A stretch of DNA of 64,000 nt from Glycine soja. Lineage: Eukaryota; Streptophyta; Magnoliopsida; Fabales; Fabaceae. The notes beneath the pieces are model-generated. The model was given only the letters and a program-made list of their open reading frames with translations. It had not been told where the DNA came from and ran no database searches. The position numbers and the translations under genes were made by a program. The DNA lies in the NCBI RefSeq assembly GCF_004193775.1, contig NC_041006.1, positions 27,154,163 through 27,218,162 on the forward strand. The letters run 5' to 3'. Shown here piece by piece: positions 45,295-56,439 of this stretch (positions within the stretch are counted from its first letter, which is position 1; the number at the start of each line of letters is the position of its first letter).

Positions 45295-47992
45295 TGTGAA
45301 TCATGCAAGTTTTGATGATGCCAAAAAGAATTTACTTGATAATGGTTGTTATCATCAAAAAAGGGGAGAATGTAAATGTATGAATATAGGTTTTTGATGA
45401 AGCCAAAGTATAATCAAACAAGATTGCTTCAAGAAACGTTCAAGGTTAAGCAAACAGAGATTGCTTCAAGACTAGTTCAAGGTCAAGCAAACAAGATCAA
45501 TAAAAAGATAAGGCCTTAGTTTATTTGTTAAAAGAATCTCACTGGTTGATCAGTTTTGGCCTCAAAAAATTATTTTCAACAACTCAAGGCACTAGTAATC
45601 GATTACCAGGTATTGTAATCAATTGCTAGAGAAAAGATTTCAAATGAGCTTTTCAAAAGGGTTTTGAAATTTGAATTTTAAATCTTGTAATCGATTACCA
45701 AATGTCTGTAATCGATTACCAATAACAACATTTCAGAAAACACTTTGAAAAGTCATCACCCTTCAAAATATAAATGTGTAATCGATTACCAGAATCATGT
45801 TATTGATTACGAGTGAGAAAATTTCAAAAAAGCTTTTTGAAAAGACACATCTCTTCAAACCATTTTGAAAAGACACAATGGGCCTATACATATGCGTGTC
45901 TGACTTAAAAAAAAAAGAGATGTTCTAAGAGAGCGTAATTGTCAAATGCTCTCTAAACAACTATTGGCCAAACACTTGCGAATCTATTGAGAATTCTTCT
46001 AGGAAATTCAATTTGTATCATCTACTCTAAAGGAGAGAAATCTTTCTATTCATCTCATAAACTCAATTGTAATCAAGAGACTAGTTGTCTCTTGGCTTGT
46101 GAGAATATTGAACACAAGGGTGAGGGATCTCAAGGTGTGTCCAAAGTCTATAAAGGATTTACAGAGATAGTGGAAAATCTCAAGTGGGTTGCTTGAGGAC
46201 TGGATGTAGGCATGGGAAGTGGCTGAACCAGTATAAAACGAGTTTGCAATTCTCTCTTCCCTTATCTCTGTTATTTTATTGCAGTTTACTTTGTCTTGCG
46301 CATTTAAAAGAAAATTATTAAATTGATTGCTTCTTCTTCTTTTTCATTCTGAGCCTATCATATATCATTCAAAAGGGGATTAAAATTTGTTAGTGGGAAA
46401 TTTGTAAGACTTAATTGTAGAAGCAAACTTCATGGTGATGAACCAAGCAATTTTGATGATGCCAAAATCCCAAGTGATTGATTCAAGATTGATTTAAGAG
46501 TTCAAGATCAAGCATCAAGAATCCAATCCAAGATTCAAGATTCAAGAGAAGAAATCAAGAAGCAACAAGTCAAGACTTCATATAGGATAAGTATTAAAAG
46601 ATTTTTTCAAAAACCAAATAGCACAGTTTTGTTTTACAAAAAAAATTTCTCAAATTTTCTAAAGTTACCAGAGTGATTACTCTCTGGTAATCGATTACCA
46701 GTTGGCAGTAATCGATTACCAGTGACCAGATTGATTTTCAAAATGTTTCAAATGATTTGTAACGTTCCAAAATGATTTTCAAATAGTGTAATCAATTACA
46801 CTATATTAGTAATCGATTACAAGTGAATCTGAACATTGGAATTCAAATCCAATTGTGAAGAGTCACAACTTTTCATAAAATACATTGTGTAATCGATTAC
46901 ACCATTGTGGTAATCGATTACCAGTGAATAGTTTTGAAGAAAAAGTTAAGAGTTATAACTCGTAACATGATTTTCTCAAAAGTCATAACTCTTCCAATGG
47001 TTTTTTGACAAGACATGAAAAGTCTATAAAAGTAAGACCTTGACACGCATTTTACAAGCATAAAAAAAACACATATCTCTTTCAAATCTTTTCTGACCAT
47101 TGCCCATTGTTTTTCTTTGCAAAAACTCTTGCCAAAAAGCTTTCTAAACTTCGGTTTCAAAACTTTGTTTTTCTGTAAGTGGAAATTCTAAAGAAAACAA
47201 AAGTGTGCTATCTTTTCTTCCTTCTCTCTCTTGCCAAAAGAATTCAAAGGATTAACCGCCTGACAATTCTTTTGATTCTTCCTTCTCCCTCTTGCCAAAA
47301 AAATTCAAAGGACTAACCGCCTGAGAATTCTTTTGATTCTTCCTCCTCCCTTTAAACAAAAGATTTCAAAGGACTAACCGCCTGAGATATCTTTTGCTTC
47401 CCCTTACAAATATTCAAGGGACTAACCGCCTAAGAATTCTTTGTCTTAACACATTGGAGCGTACATCCTTTGTGGTACAAGTAAAGCGTACATCTACTTG
47501 GGTTGTAATACTGAGAACAAGAGAAGACACATCTCTTGTGGATCAGTTCAAGTGGAGCGTACATCCACTTGGTGTTTCAAAGAGAACAAGGGAAGGTACA
47601 TCCTTTGCGGCTCTTTGCTTGTAAAGGATTTTACAAGGTTAAAGGAAATCTCAAGAACCGGTGGTTGCTTGGGACTGGATGTAGGCACGGGTTGTTGCCG
47701 AACCAGTATAAAAACTTGTGTTTGTTTCCTTTTTCCCTACACTATTTAATTTCCGCTGTGCAATTTTTATTTCCTCTTTACTTTTGTCTAAGTTATTGTT
47801 TCTGTTCTTTACTTTCTCATAACTTAGTAGTAAAGCCTAATTGAATCTAGTAACATTAAGAAAGATAAATTTTTAATTAGTTAAGACACGTTCATAATTA
47901 ATTCAACCCCCCCCTTCTTAATTATTCCGAGGCCACTTGATCTAACATTAATTCACCCATCCTCTTAAGTTATTGAGGCCACTTGTCCAACA
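45295..47992 (+). mobile_element. Solo LTR, SIRE1-like family C, copy C1 (hosts B3)
   Basis: TGTGAATCATGCAAGTTTTG at 45295 to TTGTCCAACA at 47992, with a perfect AATAA duplication (45290-45294 and 47993-47997). It is about 1.16 kb net of B3. It aligns with the LTR of C2 (55307-56386) but has an extra copy of the first ~75 bp (TTTTGATGATGCCAAA appears again as TTTTTGATGAAGCCAAA near 45390). A palindrome cluster is at 45593-45812. No internal region. Confidence 0.85.
46416..47947 (+). mobile_element. Solo LTR, family B, copy B3
   Basis: TGTAGAAGCAAAC...GATCTAACA, 1532 bp, perfect TTAAT duplication (46411-46415 and 47948-47952). Inserted 45 bp from the end of solo LTR C1. Very close to B1 in sequence and repeat number. 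Palindrome cluster at 46684-46922, TATA box at 47025-47031. Confidence 0.9.
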
Positions 47993-48691
47993 AATAAAGT
48001 CGATGTGGGCCGAAGTGCTGCCTTCCAACTAATAAGAGAGTTGTCAATCATGAATGCATACCCAGTTGCAAATCTCCTTGCATGCATCCAAATTTTTAAC
48101 ATAGTTAGAATCTGAGTAACTAGTGTGAGCATAGGACGTGTCTCCATGGTAGGCGAGTCCAATATCAATTGTACCCTTAAGGTACCTGACTATACATTTC
48201 ATAGCTTGTCAATGTTCCTTTCTAGGATTACTCATATACCTATTCACAACACTGACTTCTTGTGCTAGGTCCAGTCTGGTGCATACCATAGTATACATGA
48301 GACTTTCTACAACACTTGCATAAGGAACACGAGACATGTATTCCTTCTCTGATTCTGACTGAGTAGTATTGAGTTCAGATGGACAAATAGATGTTGTCAG
48401 AGGAGTATATATTGATTTTGCGGATTCCATCTCAAAACAATTCAACACTTTTTTAATGTATTCCTTTTGAAATAGAAAGAGCTTCTTTTGGACTCGATCC
48501 CTCTTGATCTCCATGCCTAGAATCTTTTCAACAACTCTCTTGTCCTTCATCTCAATTTCACTACTGAGTATTGACTTCAGCTTCTTAATTGCCAACAAAT
48601 TTTGAGATGCTATGAGCATGTCGTCCACATAGAGTAGTAGATAAATATGGAACCATCCTCCACCTTGCTACAATAAGCACATGAGTCATAG
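47993..48691 (-). pseudogene. Copia D reverse transcriptase 3' part and RNase H start
   Basis: Frame 48209-48628 (minus) reads DDMLIASQNLLAIKKLKSIL, SEIEMKDKRVVEKILGMEIK, LFLFQKEYIKKVLNCFEMES and MVCTRLDLAQEVSVVNRYMS: the end of Copia RT from the catalytic DD onward. The Y of YVDDM has been lost by a small deletion. RNase H begins at 48168 with SYMTS-like and GYAFMIDNSLISWKAALRPT. Frameshifts separate the two. Cut by LTR C1 on the left and the Mutator-like element on the right. Confidence 0.82.
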
Positions 48692-50169
48692 GTTTTTTTA
48701 CCAAAAGGGGGTAAATTTTTACGTTAATTTTTTATCGAGGGTATGTTTTAAAAATTACCCAAGAGGAGGTAAGTCGTAACAGGTGTTATGACTTCTTTTT
48801 TTTAACTGAAGTCGTAAAATTATTTACGACTTCAATTAATTTTTTTTACAACTTGGAAGTCGTAAGCAATTTTTTTTGTTTTTTGGTTTTACGACTTTAA
48901 AGTCGTAAAACCTTTTTTTTTAAAAAAATTATTATTATGGTTTATGACTTTGAAGTCATAAACCATTTTTTTATTTAATGTTTAAGTTAATTTTTTTGTC
49001 AAATATATAATTTTTTACGTTTTTTTAAAATAAAATTAAAAATTATTTAAATGTATAATAAATAATATTAACTGGACTTATTATTAGTATATTTTTTTAT
49101 GATTTTATTTGATATGTTAAATTTTAATGTTTTATCATTTAAAACATATTATATATTTTTAATATTTTTAAATAATTTTTTATTTAAAATTTAGATAAAC
49201 TATTAATAAAATACAAAATAAAATTGAAAATAAAATATTTAATGCATTAATATAAAACTCACAATACAAATGAAATAAAAACATAAAAATTACATTAATT
49301 TAATTTTTTGAGTGTTACATACACAAAATTAGAAACTTTTGTAGCACTTTCGTATTTATTTAATAGTTTTTAAAAAGATTTTTTTTACGTACACAAAATT
49401 GATTCCATTTCACTAATATAATAAATAAGTACATGAGTATTATAGCTTGTACTTTTTTGTATTTTTCTTTCATTTGTATTGTGCGTTTTATATTAATATA
49501 TTAATTATGCTATTTTTAATTTTATTATGTATTTCTATCAATAGATTATGTAAATTTTAAATAAACAAAAAATTTAAATAAAATAATATTAAAAATATAT
49601 AACATGTTTTAAATAATAAAACATTAAAATAATTTAATAGCATATCAAATAAAATCATAAAAAATATACTTATAATAACTCAAGCTAATATTATTTATTA
49701 TACATTTAAATAATATTTTTAAAAAAAGAAAAAAAGAAAAAACATAAAAATATTATAAATTTGAAAAAAAATTAACTTAAACATTAAAAAAATTGGTTTA
49801 CGACATCAAAGTCCTTAACAACAACAATAATAATAATAATAATAATAATAATAGTAATAATAATAATAATAAAAGGTTTTACGACTTTAAAGTCGTAAAA
49901 CCAAAAAAAAAAAAAACTCCTTATGACTTCAAAGTCTTAAAAAAAATTCAACTGAAGTCGTAAAACCAAAAAAAATAAATAAATTCCTTACGACTTCAAA
50001 GTCGTAAAAAAAAATTTCAACTGAAGTCGTAAATAATTTTACGACTTCAATTAAAAAAAAAAGAAGTCATAACACATGTTACAACTTACCTCCTTTTGGG
50101 TAATTTTTTAAAACATACCCCCGATCGGAAAATAACGTAAAAGTTTATCCCCTTTTAGTAAAAAAGCCC
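48692..50169. mobile_element. Mutator-like TIR element without transposase
   Basis: GAGTCATAG(G) is repeated at 48683-48692 and 50170-50179, a 9-10 bp target duplication. The ends are long inverted repeats: about 170 bp starting GG.TTTTTTACCAAAAGGGG on the left and its complement GGGCTTTTTTACTAAAAGGG on the right. Between them is AT-rich sequence without a coding frame plus several palindromes of the type TTTTACGACTTTAAAGTCG. It sits in the RT of Copia D. TIR length and target size fit a non-autonomous MULE. An (AAT)n array lies at 49822-49873. Confidence 0.78.
48820..48970. repeat. Self-complementary ACGACTT/AAGTCGT units, left side
   Basis: Units of TTACGACTT facing AAGTCGTAA at about 48823, 48859, 48893 and 48945. 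They mirror 49870-50060 on the right side, so each end of the MULE folds on itself and also pairs with the other end. Confidence 0.8.
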
Positions 50170-51748
50170 GAGTCATAGGGACTTCTGATGTACTCATAAG
50201 AGATAATGAACTCATTGAATCTTTTGTACCATTGCCTTGGTGATTGTTCTAGCCCAAAAAGAGATCTCTTCAATCTACAGACATAATTTTTCTTTCCTTC
50301 CACCTCAAAATCTTCAAGTTGTTGCATCAGAATGTCTTTCTCTAGCCTTCCACAAAGAAAGGCAATTTTGATATCAAGTTGCTTGAACTCCATGTCTAGT
50401 GTTGCCACTAGGGCTAACAAAACACGTATAGAGGTATGTCAAACTACCAAAGAGAACATCTTGTTGTAGTCCACTCCTTCCTTCTGACTGTAGACCTTAG
50501 CTACTAGACGGTACTTTATAATGAATGACTTCTTCACTGGACGATTTTCTTGAAGATCCACTTGCACCACACAACTTGCCTGCCCTCAAGTAGCTCAACT
50601 AAATCCTAAGTTTGGGTTTTTTTAAGGGATTACATCTCTTCATTCATAGCCATCGTCCACTCTTCAGCTTTAGAACAAGAAATTGCTTCCTGATAAGTTG
50701 GTTCGAACAAATTGATTTCTTCTGCTATCTGTAGTGTATAAGAGATTATATCAAAGCCATATCTTTCAGGAGCTATGATTTACCTTTGTCGCTTTTTGGG
50801 TGCTGTGGTTTTGGGCTGCTTTGGATGGTTTTGATTCATCTAGTTAGTCCCCTCAACTAATGCTGAATTCTGTTGTTAAGGGTGCATTTAAAGATCCTGA
50901 TCAATCTCATCAAGTGCTTTAAACTACTTCTAATCACTAATGCTTTTGATTATGTAGCTCTTAAACTTCACCTTCTTAGTGACATCCTCAACCTTGCCTA
51001 AATCTTCATCAAATTTAGAATGCAACATAGAGAGTTCGTCAAAGACGACATATATACTCAAAATCTATTTCAGATGGGGACTAAACTCGAAATCCTTTGA
51101 TTCCATCTCCATATCCGATAAAGAATCCCTTCTTGGCTCTTGGATCCTGCTTACCTTCACTTATGTGATGGTATGTTGGGCATCCAAACACCTTCAACAT
51201 TGAGTATTTAGTTGGTTCGTTAGACCATACCTCAATAGGGGTCTTGAAGTCTATGACAATGGACAGTGAGCAATTCACCAGTTAGCATGTTGTTATGACT
51301 AGCTCAGCTCAGAAACTCCTATTTAATCCTGAATTGGATAACATGCATTTGGCCATTTTCAAAAAGGTCATGTTCATTCTTTCAGCTACTCCGTTTTGTT
51401 GTGGAGTATAAAGTACAATACTTTGTCTTGTTATGTCTTTATCTCTATAGAATTCATTGAATTCAGTAGAAGATAATTCCAAGCCATTGTCAGTCCTAAG
51501 GCACTTTACTATCTTAATTGTCTAATTCTTTAGAAGGAAAAATTTGAAAGCTTCAGATTTTTGCTTTATCATGAATACCCATGTTGTCCTGGAGTAATCA
51601 TTGATGATGAAGAGGAAATGCCTTGTCCCTCCTAGTGATGGAACTCTTGAAGGCCCCCAACAGTTAGAATGAATATAGTCCAACATGGCCTTTATTGTGC
51701 GCACAACCTTTGGGAACTTCGTCCGGTGCTACTTACCATAGACGTAGT
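50170..51748 (-). pseudogene. Copia D integrase and reverse transcriptase 5' part
   Basis: From 51704 leftward: MRTIKAMLDYIHSNCWGPSR, then HFLFIINDYSRTTWVFMIK (integrase core). The first catalytic Asp (normally HSDLWG) reads Asn. At 51081-51278: IEVWSNEPTKYSMLKVFGCP and KGFFIGYGDGIKGFRV (integrase C-terminal side). 50430-51080 has broken pieces of the RT start (NEEM-stop-SLKK, VVWCKWIFKK). Frame 50145-50420: VATLDMEFKQLDIKIAFLCG, VCRLKRSLFGLEQSPRQWYK and RSPYDSGF, interrupted by the MULE. VYGK-stop-HRTKFPK at 51720-51748 is the end of the zinc-binding region. Cut on the right by LTR B4. Confidence 0.82.
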
Positions 51749-53441
51749 TGTTGGATCGAGTGGCCTCAGAATAATTAAGAAGGGGGGTTGAATTAATTAT
51801 TCCTAAAACTTTACCAATTAAAAATTACTCTTTTAAGGCTTTTACTTATGTTGTTAAGAGAATATGGAGTAGAAGAGAAACTTAACAGAAAGTAAAAGCG
51901 GAAATTAAATGCACAACAGAAAGTAAAAGAGTAGGGAAGAAGGAAACAAACACACAAGAGTTTTTATACTGGTTCGGCAACAACCCGTGCCTACCTCCAG
52001 TCCCCAAGCGACCTGCGGTCCTTGAGATTTCTTTCAACCTTGTAAAAACCTTTTACAAGAAAAGATCTACAAGGGATGTACCCTCCCTTGTTCTCTTTGA
52101 ACCTAGTGGATGTACCCTCCACTAGAACTGATCCACAAGAGATGTACCCTCTCTTGTTCTCAGTCAAACCCAAGTAGATGTACCCTCTACTTGTACCACA
52201 AAGGATGTACCCTCCAATGTGTTAAGACAAAGATCTCAGGCTGTTAAACCTTTGAAACTTTGTGAATGGGGATACAAAAGAATTCTCAGGCGGTTAAACC
52301 TTTGAACGCTTTTGTATTAGGGAAAGGGAAGAATCAAAAGAATTCTCAGACTGTGTCATTTTGAATTCTTTAACAAGGGAGAAGGGAGACACAAAAGAAT
52401 TCAGGCGGTTAGTCCCTTGTTCTTTTGGAAAAGAGAGAAGAGAGACACAAAAAGAATTCAGGCGATTAGTCCTTGGCGAATTCTTTTTGGCATAGGGAGA
52501 AAAGAATGAAAAGGATGAATAGCACAAGTTTTCAAGGTTTAGAAAACCAGAAAACTTCAGAAAGCTTTTGGTACAAAGAAGAAGAAGAAGTTTCAAAGAG
52601 ATTCAAGGCTTGTAAAGGATTGTATGAGATTGTTAGAAAGACTTGATTAAAAAATGCAAAACAAAGCCTTGCTTTTATAGACTCTTCATGTCTGGTCAAG
52701 AAGGCCATTCAGAAGAGTTATAACTTTTAGAAAAACTTAAAACCCATTTGAAAGAGTCAAAACCTTTTTGAAGAGTTACATCTTTAGATTTTTCAGAAAC
52801 AAACACTGGTAATCGATTACCAAATATGTGTATTCGATTACACAAAGCTTTTGAGTGAAACAATGTGACTCTTCACTTTTAAATTTGAATTTCAACGTTC
52901 AAGGATACTGGTAATCGATTACCAAAACATTGTAATCGATTACAACCTTTTGAAAATATTTGGAACGTTGTAAATTTAGTTTGAAAACATTTTCAAACTC
53001 ATTTTGCTACTGGTAATCAATTACAACAATATGGTAATCGATTACCAGAGAGTAAAAACTCTTTGGTAAAGGTTTTGTCAAAAATTCATGTGCTATTCAA
53101 AGTTTTGAAAATTTTTTTAATACTTATCTTGATTGAGTCCTTTCTTTATTCTTGAATCTTGAGTCTTGAATCTTGATCTTGATTCTTGAGATCTTGAATC
53201 TTGAATCTTGATTCTTGTTTGTAGGCTTTCTTCTTGAGTCTTGAATTCTTCTTGATTCTTGAACTTTTGACTTGTTCTTGATTCACTTGAGATGTTCTTT
53301 GATTCACTTGAGTTGTTCTTTGATCTTTTGAGCTTTTTGTTTTTGTTCATCACTTTTGTCATCATCTTTTGTTGTCATCATTGTTATCATCAAAACACTT
53401 TTGAATCATTGTTGATTCATCATGAAGCTTTTGCTTCCACA
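51749..53441 (-). mobile_element. Solo LTR, family B, copy B4
   Basis: TGTTGGATCG at 51749 to GCTTCCACA at 53441, 1693 bp, close to B2 in length and orientation. The flanks GTAGT (51744-51748) and GTATT (53442-53446) match at four of five bases only, and the sequence on the right is not Copia D. Either the target duplication has mutated or this LTR arose by recombination between two insertions. Palindrome cluster at 52806-53047. Confidence 0.82.
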
Positions 53442-54873
53442 GTATTTGATGCAATCCTACCCCGCAAGGGCATTGGATAGAAGACTCCAAGTAGATTGGG
53501 CCAGAGATTCAAGGGAAGGCCCTAGGGTTCTCATGAGCCTTAGGGTAGATTTCGAGCCCATGGGCTAAGTATGAGCCCGCTTATCTTTGTAAATATTAGA
53601 ATAGGTTTTTCCTTCGTTTGGGCCTTGTATTTTGGCCATTCTAGTAGTATAGGGTTTTAGCCTTGTATTTCGAGGCATGTATCCAATGCATCAAAACGTA
53701 TACCAAAAATAAACATAATTAAAATAAATGAAAAAGTGGTCATTTCAAAGTTTAAAGGGATTGATATCCAAATCACATGGGTGACTCTAAAATGAAAGAC
53801 AAGGCTGCCATTCTAAGTCCATAGACGTAAAGCTTGACATTTTGTTCCCTCGTGCGAGGAGAAATGAGATTATGAAGCTCAGGCTGAGATACGCGTCAGA
53901 CTTTGCTGCCTTCCCATGTTTATAAGTCATAACCTATTTAGCCATATCATGTACTTAATCTTATGTTCATAATTCACCATCTGAACATTTATGGTCTATT
54001 GATGATCGGGTGTAATTTTTTTCCTTTTATTAATTGAGGATTCATTTTGAATCATTACCTATTTTATGATAAGTGATAATATTTGTTATGATTTTTATGT
54101 TAAAGTTGTAATTAATATTATAATTTTTATTTTTTTAATTACAGTTATAAAGATTTTAAGTTATTTAGTTTTTTCTTATATAAAAGTTATAAATTTATTT
54201 ATGACTTTTATATTTTTCAAAAAAAATTGTAAATGATTTTTTTAATTTAATTATTTAATAAATAATTTTTTTACTTTTTTTACTTTTATTTAATATTTGT
54301 ATATATTTTTATATGATATTATTTAATATTATATTTTTTTAATATTTTTTATTTAATATATTTTATATGTTTTTTAATATTGTTTTATTTTATTATTTTC
54401 TATTTTTATTTAAAAGTTTCTTATGTTATTTTATTTAATATATTTTCTATATATTTTTTTCATATTACCTATATTTTTTATATTTTTTTATTAATATATT
54501 TTCTTTATTTAATATTTTCTTTATTTTTTTTACTAATTTTATGGATTTTTATTTATTTTATAAATTAGAAAATAATGCAAAAGACTTAAATTTAAATGAA
54601 AATATTAAAATATTTTGTTACTAATATTAACTTATAATTTATCAAATAATATTAATTTTTTAAAGAAAATTTAATTATTGTTTACAATTATCATTAAGTA
54701 AATTAATAAATTTGTACAATAGTATTTATTAATTTTATTGTATAAATTATTTTGATATTAACAACAAAAAACAATTTAATAATAAAAATAGTTGTTAAAA
54801 TAAAAACAACATAATACATTAGTATAAAATGAACAATACAAATTAAACAGAAGTATAAAAAGTAGAAATAATA
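53442..54873. other. Unclassified stretch, then AT-rich sequence
   Basis: 53442-53700 (CTACCCCGCAAGGGCATTGG; AGGGAAGGCCCTAGGGTTCT; GAGCCCATGGGCTAAGTATG) looks like untranslated retrotransposon sequence but I cannot place it. 53730-53930 is mixed sequence with no frame. 54000-54870 is very AT-rich (long T and A runs) with no coding signal. Confidence 0.5.
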
Positions 54874-55306
54874 TTAGTCGTCTACTTGCTTATATGGACA
54901 ATTACTACGATTGTGTCCTTTACTTCTACACAATGAATATTTCTTAGGCCTACTTGGAATTGGTTTGTCCATCTCATTATGTATATGAGTAGTGGCTTAT
55001 GAGTAGTGGTTGATCTTCCCGATGTCTCTCATCGTTTTAAAGGATTAGACATAAAATATGGATCCAAATATTAGGCCACTTAGCTTCACTTCCAAGGGAA
55101 TGAAAGTGATGCTGATAAAATGTGTACATAATTTCCAACTTGTATACAAGGTCAACAAAGTCATCGTAATTTAAATTGCAAGAAGCAAATGCTGCAATTG
55201 CATGCGAGCAACGAATTTGAAGTGCTTGAAATTCTCTACAATCACACGACCATTCGTTCAATTTGACAGTGCATGCCATTGCTCTTCACCCAAGTCGCGT
55301 ATTTGT
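54874..55306 (-). pseudogene. Mutator-like transposase, C-terminal fragment
   Basis: The minus strand reads MACTVKLNEWSCDCREFQAL, then QIRCSHAIAAFASCNLNYDD and VDLVYKLEIMYTFYQHHFHS LG: the SWIM zinc finger (C-x-C...C-x-H) of MuDR-type transposases. After a frameshift it has DKPIPSRPKKYSLCRSKGHN and RSNCPY, a CCHC knuckle with its first Cys replaced by Tyr, then a stop at 54876. The N-terminal and catalytic parts are missing, cut by element C2 at 55307. It may belong to an older autonomous MULE; there is no link shown to the element at 48692. Confidence 0.8.
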
Positions 55307-56386
55307 TGTGAATGTATAAATACAAGTTTTGATGATGCCAAAGTATAATCAAGCAAACAGAGATTGCTTCAAGATTAATTCAAGGTTAATCAAACAAGAT
55401 TAAGAAAAAGATAAGGCCTCAAACAATCTCACTGGTTGATTGGTTTTTGCCTTAAAACAAATTGTTTCCAAGAGATCAAAGGCTCTGGTAATCAATTACC
55501 AGTCAGTATAATCAATTACCAGAAGACAATTTTGCAAATTAGCTTTTCAAAAGAGTTTTGAAATTTGAATTTAAAATCTGTAATCGATTTACCATTGGTG
55601 TGTATTCGATTACCAGTAACGGAACTCCTGAAATTCAATTTGAAAAGTCATAACCCTTTAAAATATAATTGTGTAATAGATTACCAGAAACTAGTAATCG
55701 ATTACCAGTGAGAAAATTTCAGAAAAGCTTTTTGAAAAGACACATCTCTTCAAACTATTTTGAAAAGACACAATGGGACTATATATATGTGTGTCTGACT
55801 TCGAAAAGCAAGAGAGAGATGTTCTAAGAGAACTTAATTGTCAAATGCTCTCTCAACATCTATGGGGCAAACACTTGCAAATCTATTGAGAATTCATCTA
55901 GGATCTTCTATTTGTATCATCTACTCTAAAGGAGAGAAATCTTTCTGTTCATCTCATAAACTCAGTTGTAATCAAGAGACTGATTGTCTCTTGGATTGTG
56001 AGAATTGTAATCAAGAGACTAGTTGTCTCTTGGATTGTGAGAATCTTGAACACAAGGGTGAGGGATCCCAAGGTGTGTTCAAAGTCTGTAAAGGATTTAC
56101 AGAGGTAGTGGAAAATCTTAAGTGGGTTGCTTGAGGACTGGACGTAGGCACGGAAAGTGGTCGAACCAGTACAAATTGAGTTTGCATTTCTCTTTTCCCT
56201 TATCTTATTTGTTTTATTGCAATCAATTTTGTCTTGCATGTTTAAAGAACATTATTAAATTCATTGTTGCTTCTTCTTCTGCATTTTGAGCCTATCTTTT
56301 AAAAGGGGGTTAAAAGTTTGTTAGTGGGAAATTTTGTAAGACTTAGTTCACCCCTCTCTTAAGTTATCGAGGCCACTTGTCCAACA
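55307..56386 (+). mobile_element. 5' LTR of SIRE1-like element C2
   Basis: 1080 bp, TGTGAATGTATAAATACAAG...CTTGTCCAACA. Palindrome cluster 55486-55710 (partly decayed, AATCAATTACC forms), TATATATA at 55780-55787, then a short direct repeat of GAGACT(A/G)(G/A)TTGTCTCTTGG (55974-56040). Inserted in the MULE transposase. Confidence 0.88.
55486..55710. repeat. GTAATCGATTAC cluster in LTR C2
   Basis: Six units, of which about two are intact; the others carry CG to CA changes or an inserted base. The cluster ends 70 bp before TATATATA (55780). In C1 the same cluster is at 45593-45812. Confidence 0.82.
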
Positions 56387-56388
56387 AG

Positions 56389-56400
56389 TGGTATCAGAGC
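56389..56400 (+). other. Primer-binding site of C2 (initiator Met tRNA)
   Basis: TGGTATCAGAGC, perfect, two bases after the LTR end CCAACA. Confidence 0.95.
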
Positions 56401-56439
56401 AGGATTCTTGTCTAAAGTTTAAAAACTTTAAGAATAATT

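Larger units (their letters stand above)
32597..51748 (-). mobile_element. Copia element D, pol remnant split by four insertions
   Basis: On the minus strand, reading from 51748 down: integrase core, integrase/RT link, reverse transcriptase, RNase H, stop at 32597. It is interrupted by a Mutator-like element (48692-50169), solo LTR C1 (45295-47992) and the intact Tekay element (32663-45071). Each interruption is flanked by a target repeat and splits one conserved domain cleanly. The gag side is missing beyond LTR B4. No LTR of D itself is identified. Confidence 0.8.

Noticed and set aside
53442..53930. Possible host gene exon with GC-richer sequence
   Set aside because: No frame longer than about 60 codons, no splice pattern, and the style (GGGCC, CCCTAGGG) is like retrotransposon untranslated sequence.
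54380..54568. 62-aa Phe/Tyr/Ile-rich frame
   Set aside because: Translation of a T-rich low-complexity stretch; hydrophobicity follows from base composition.
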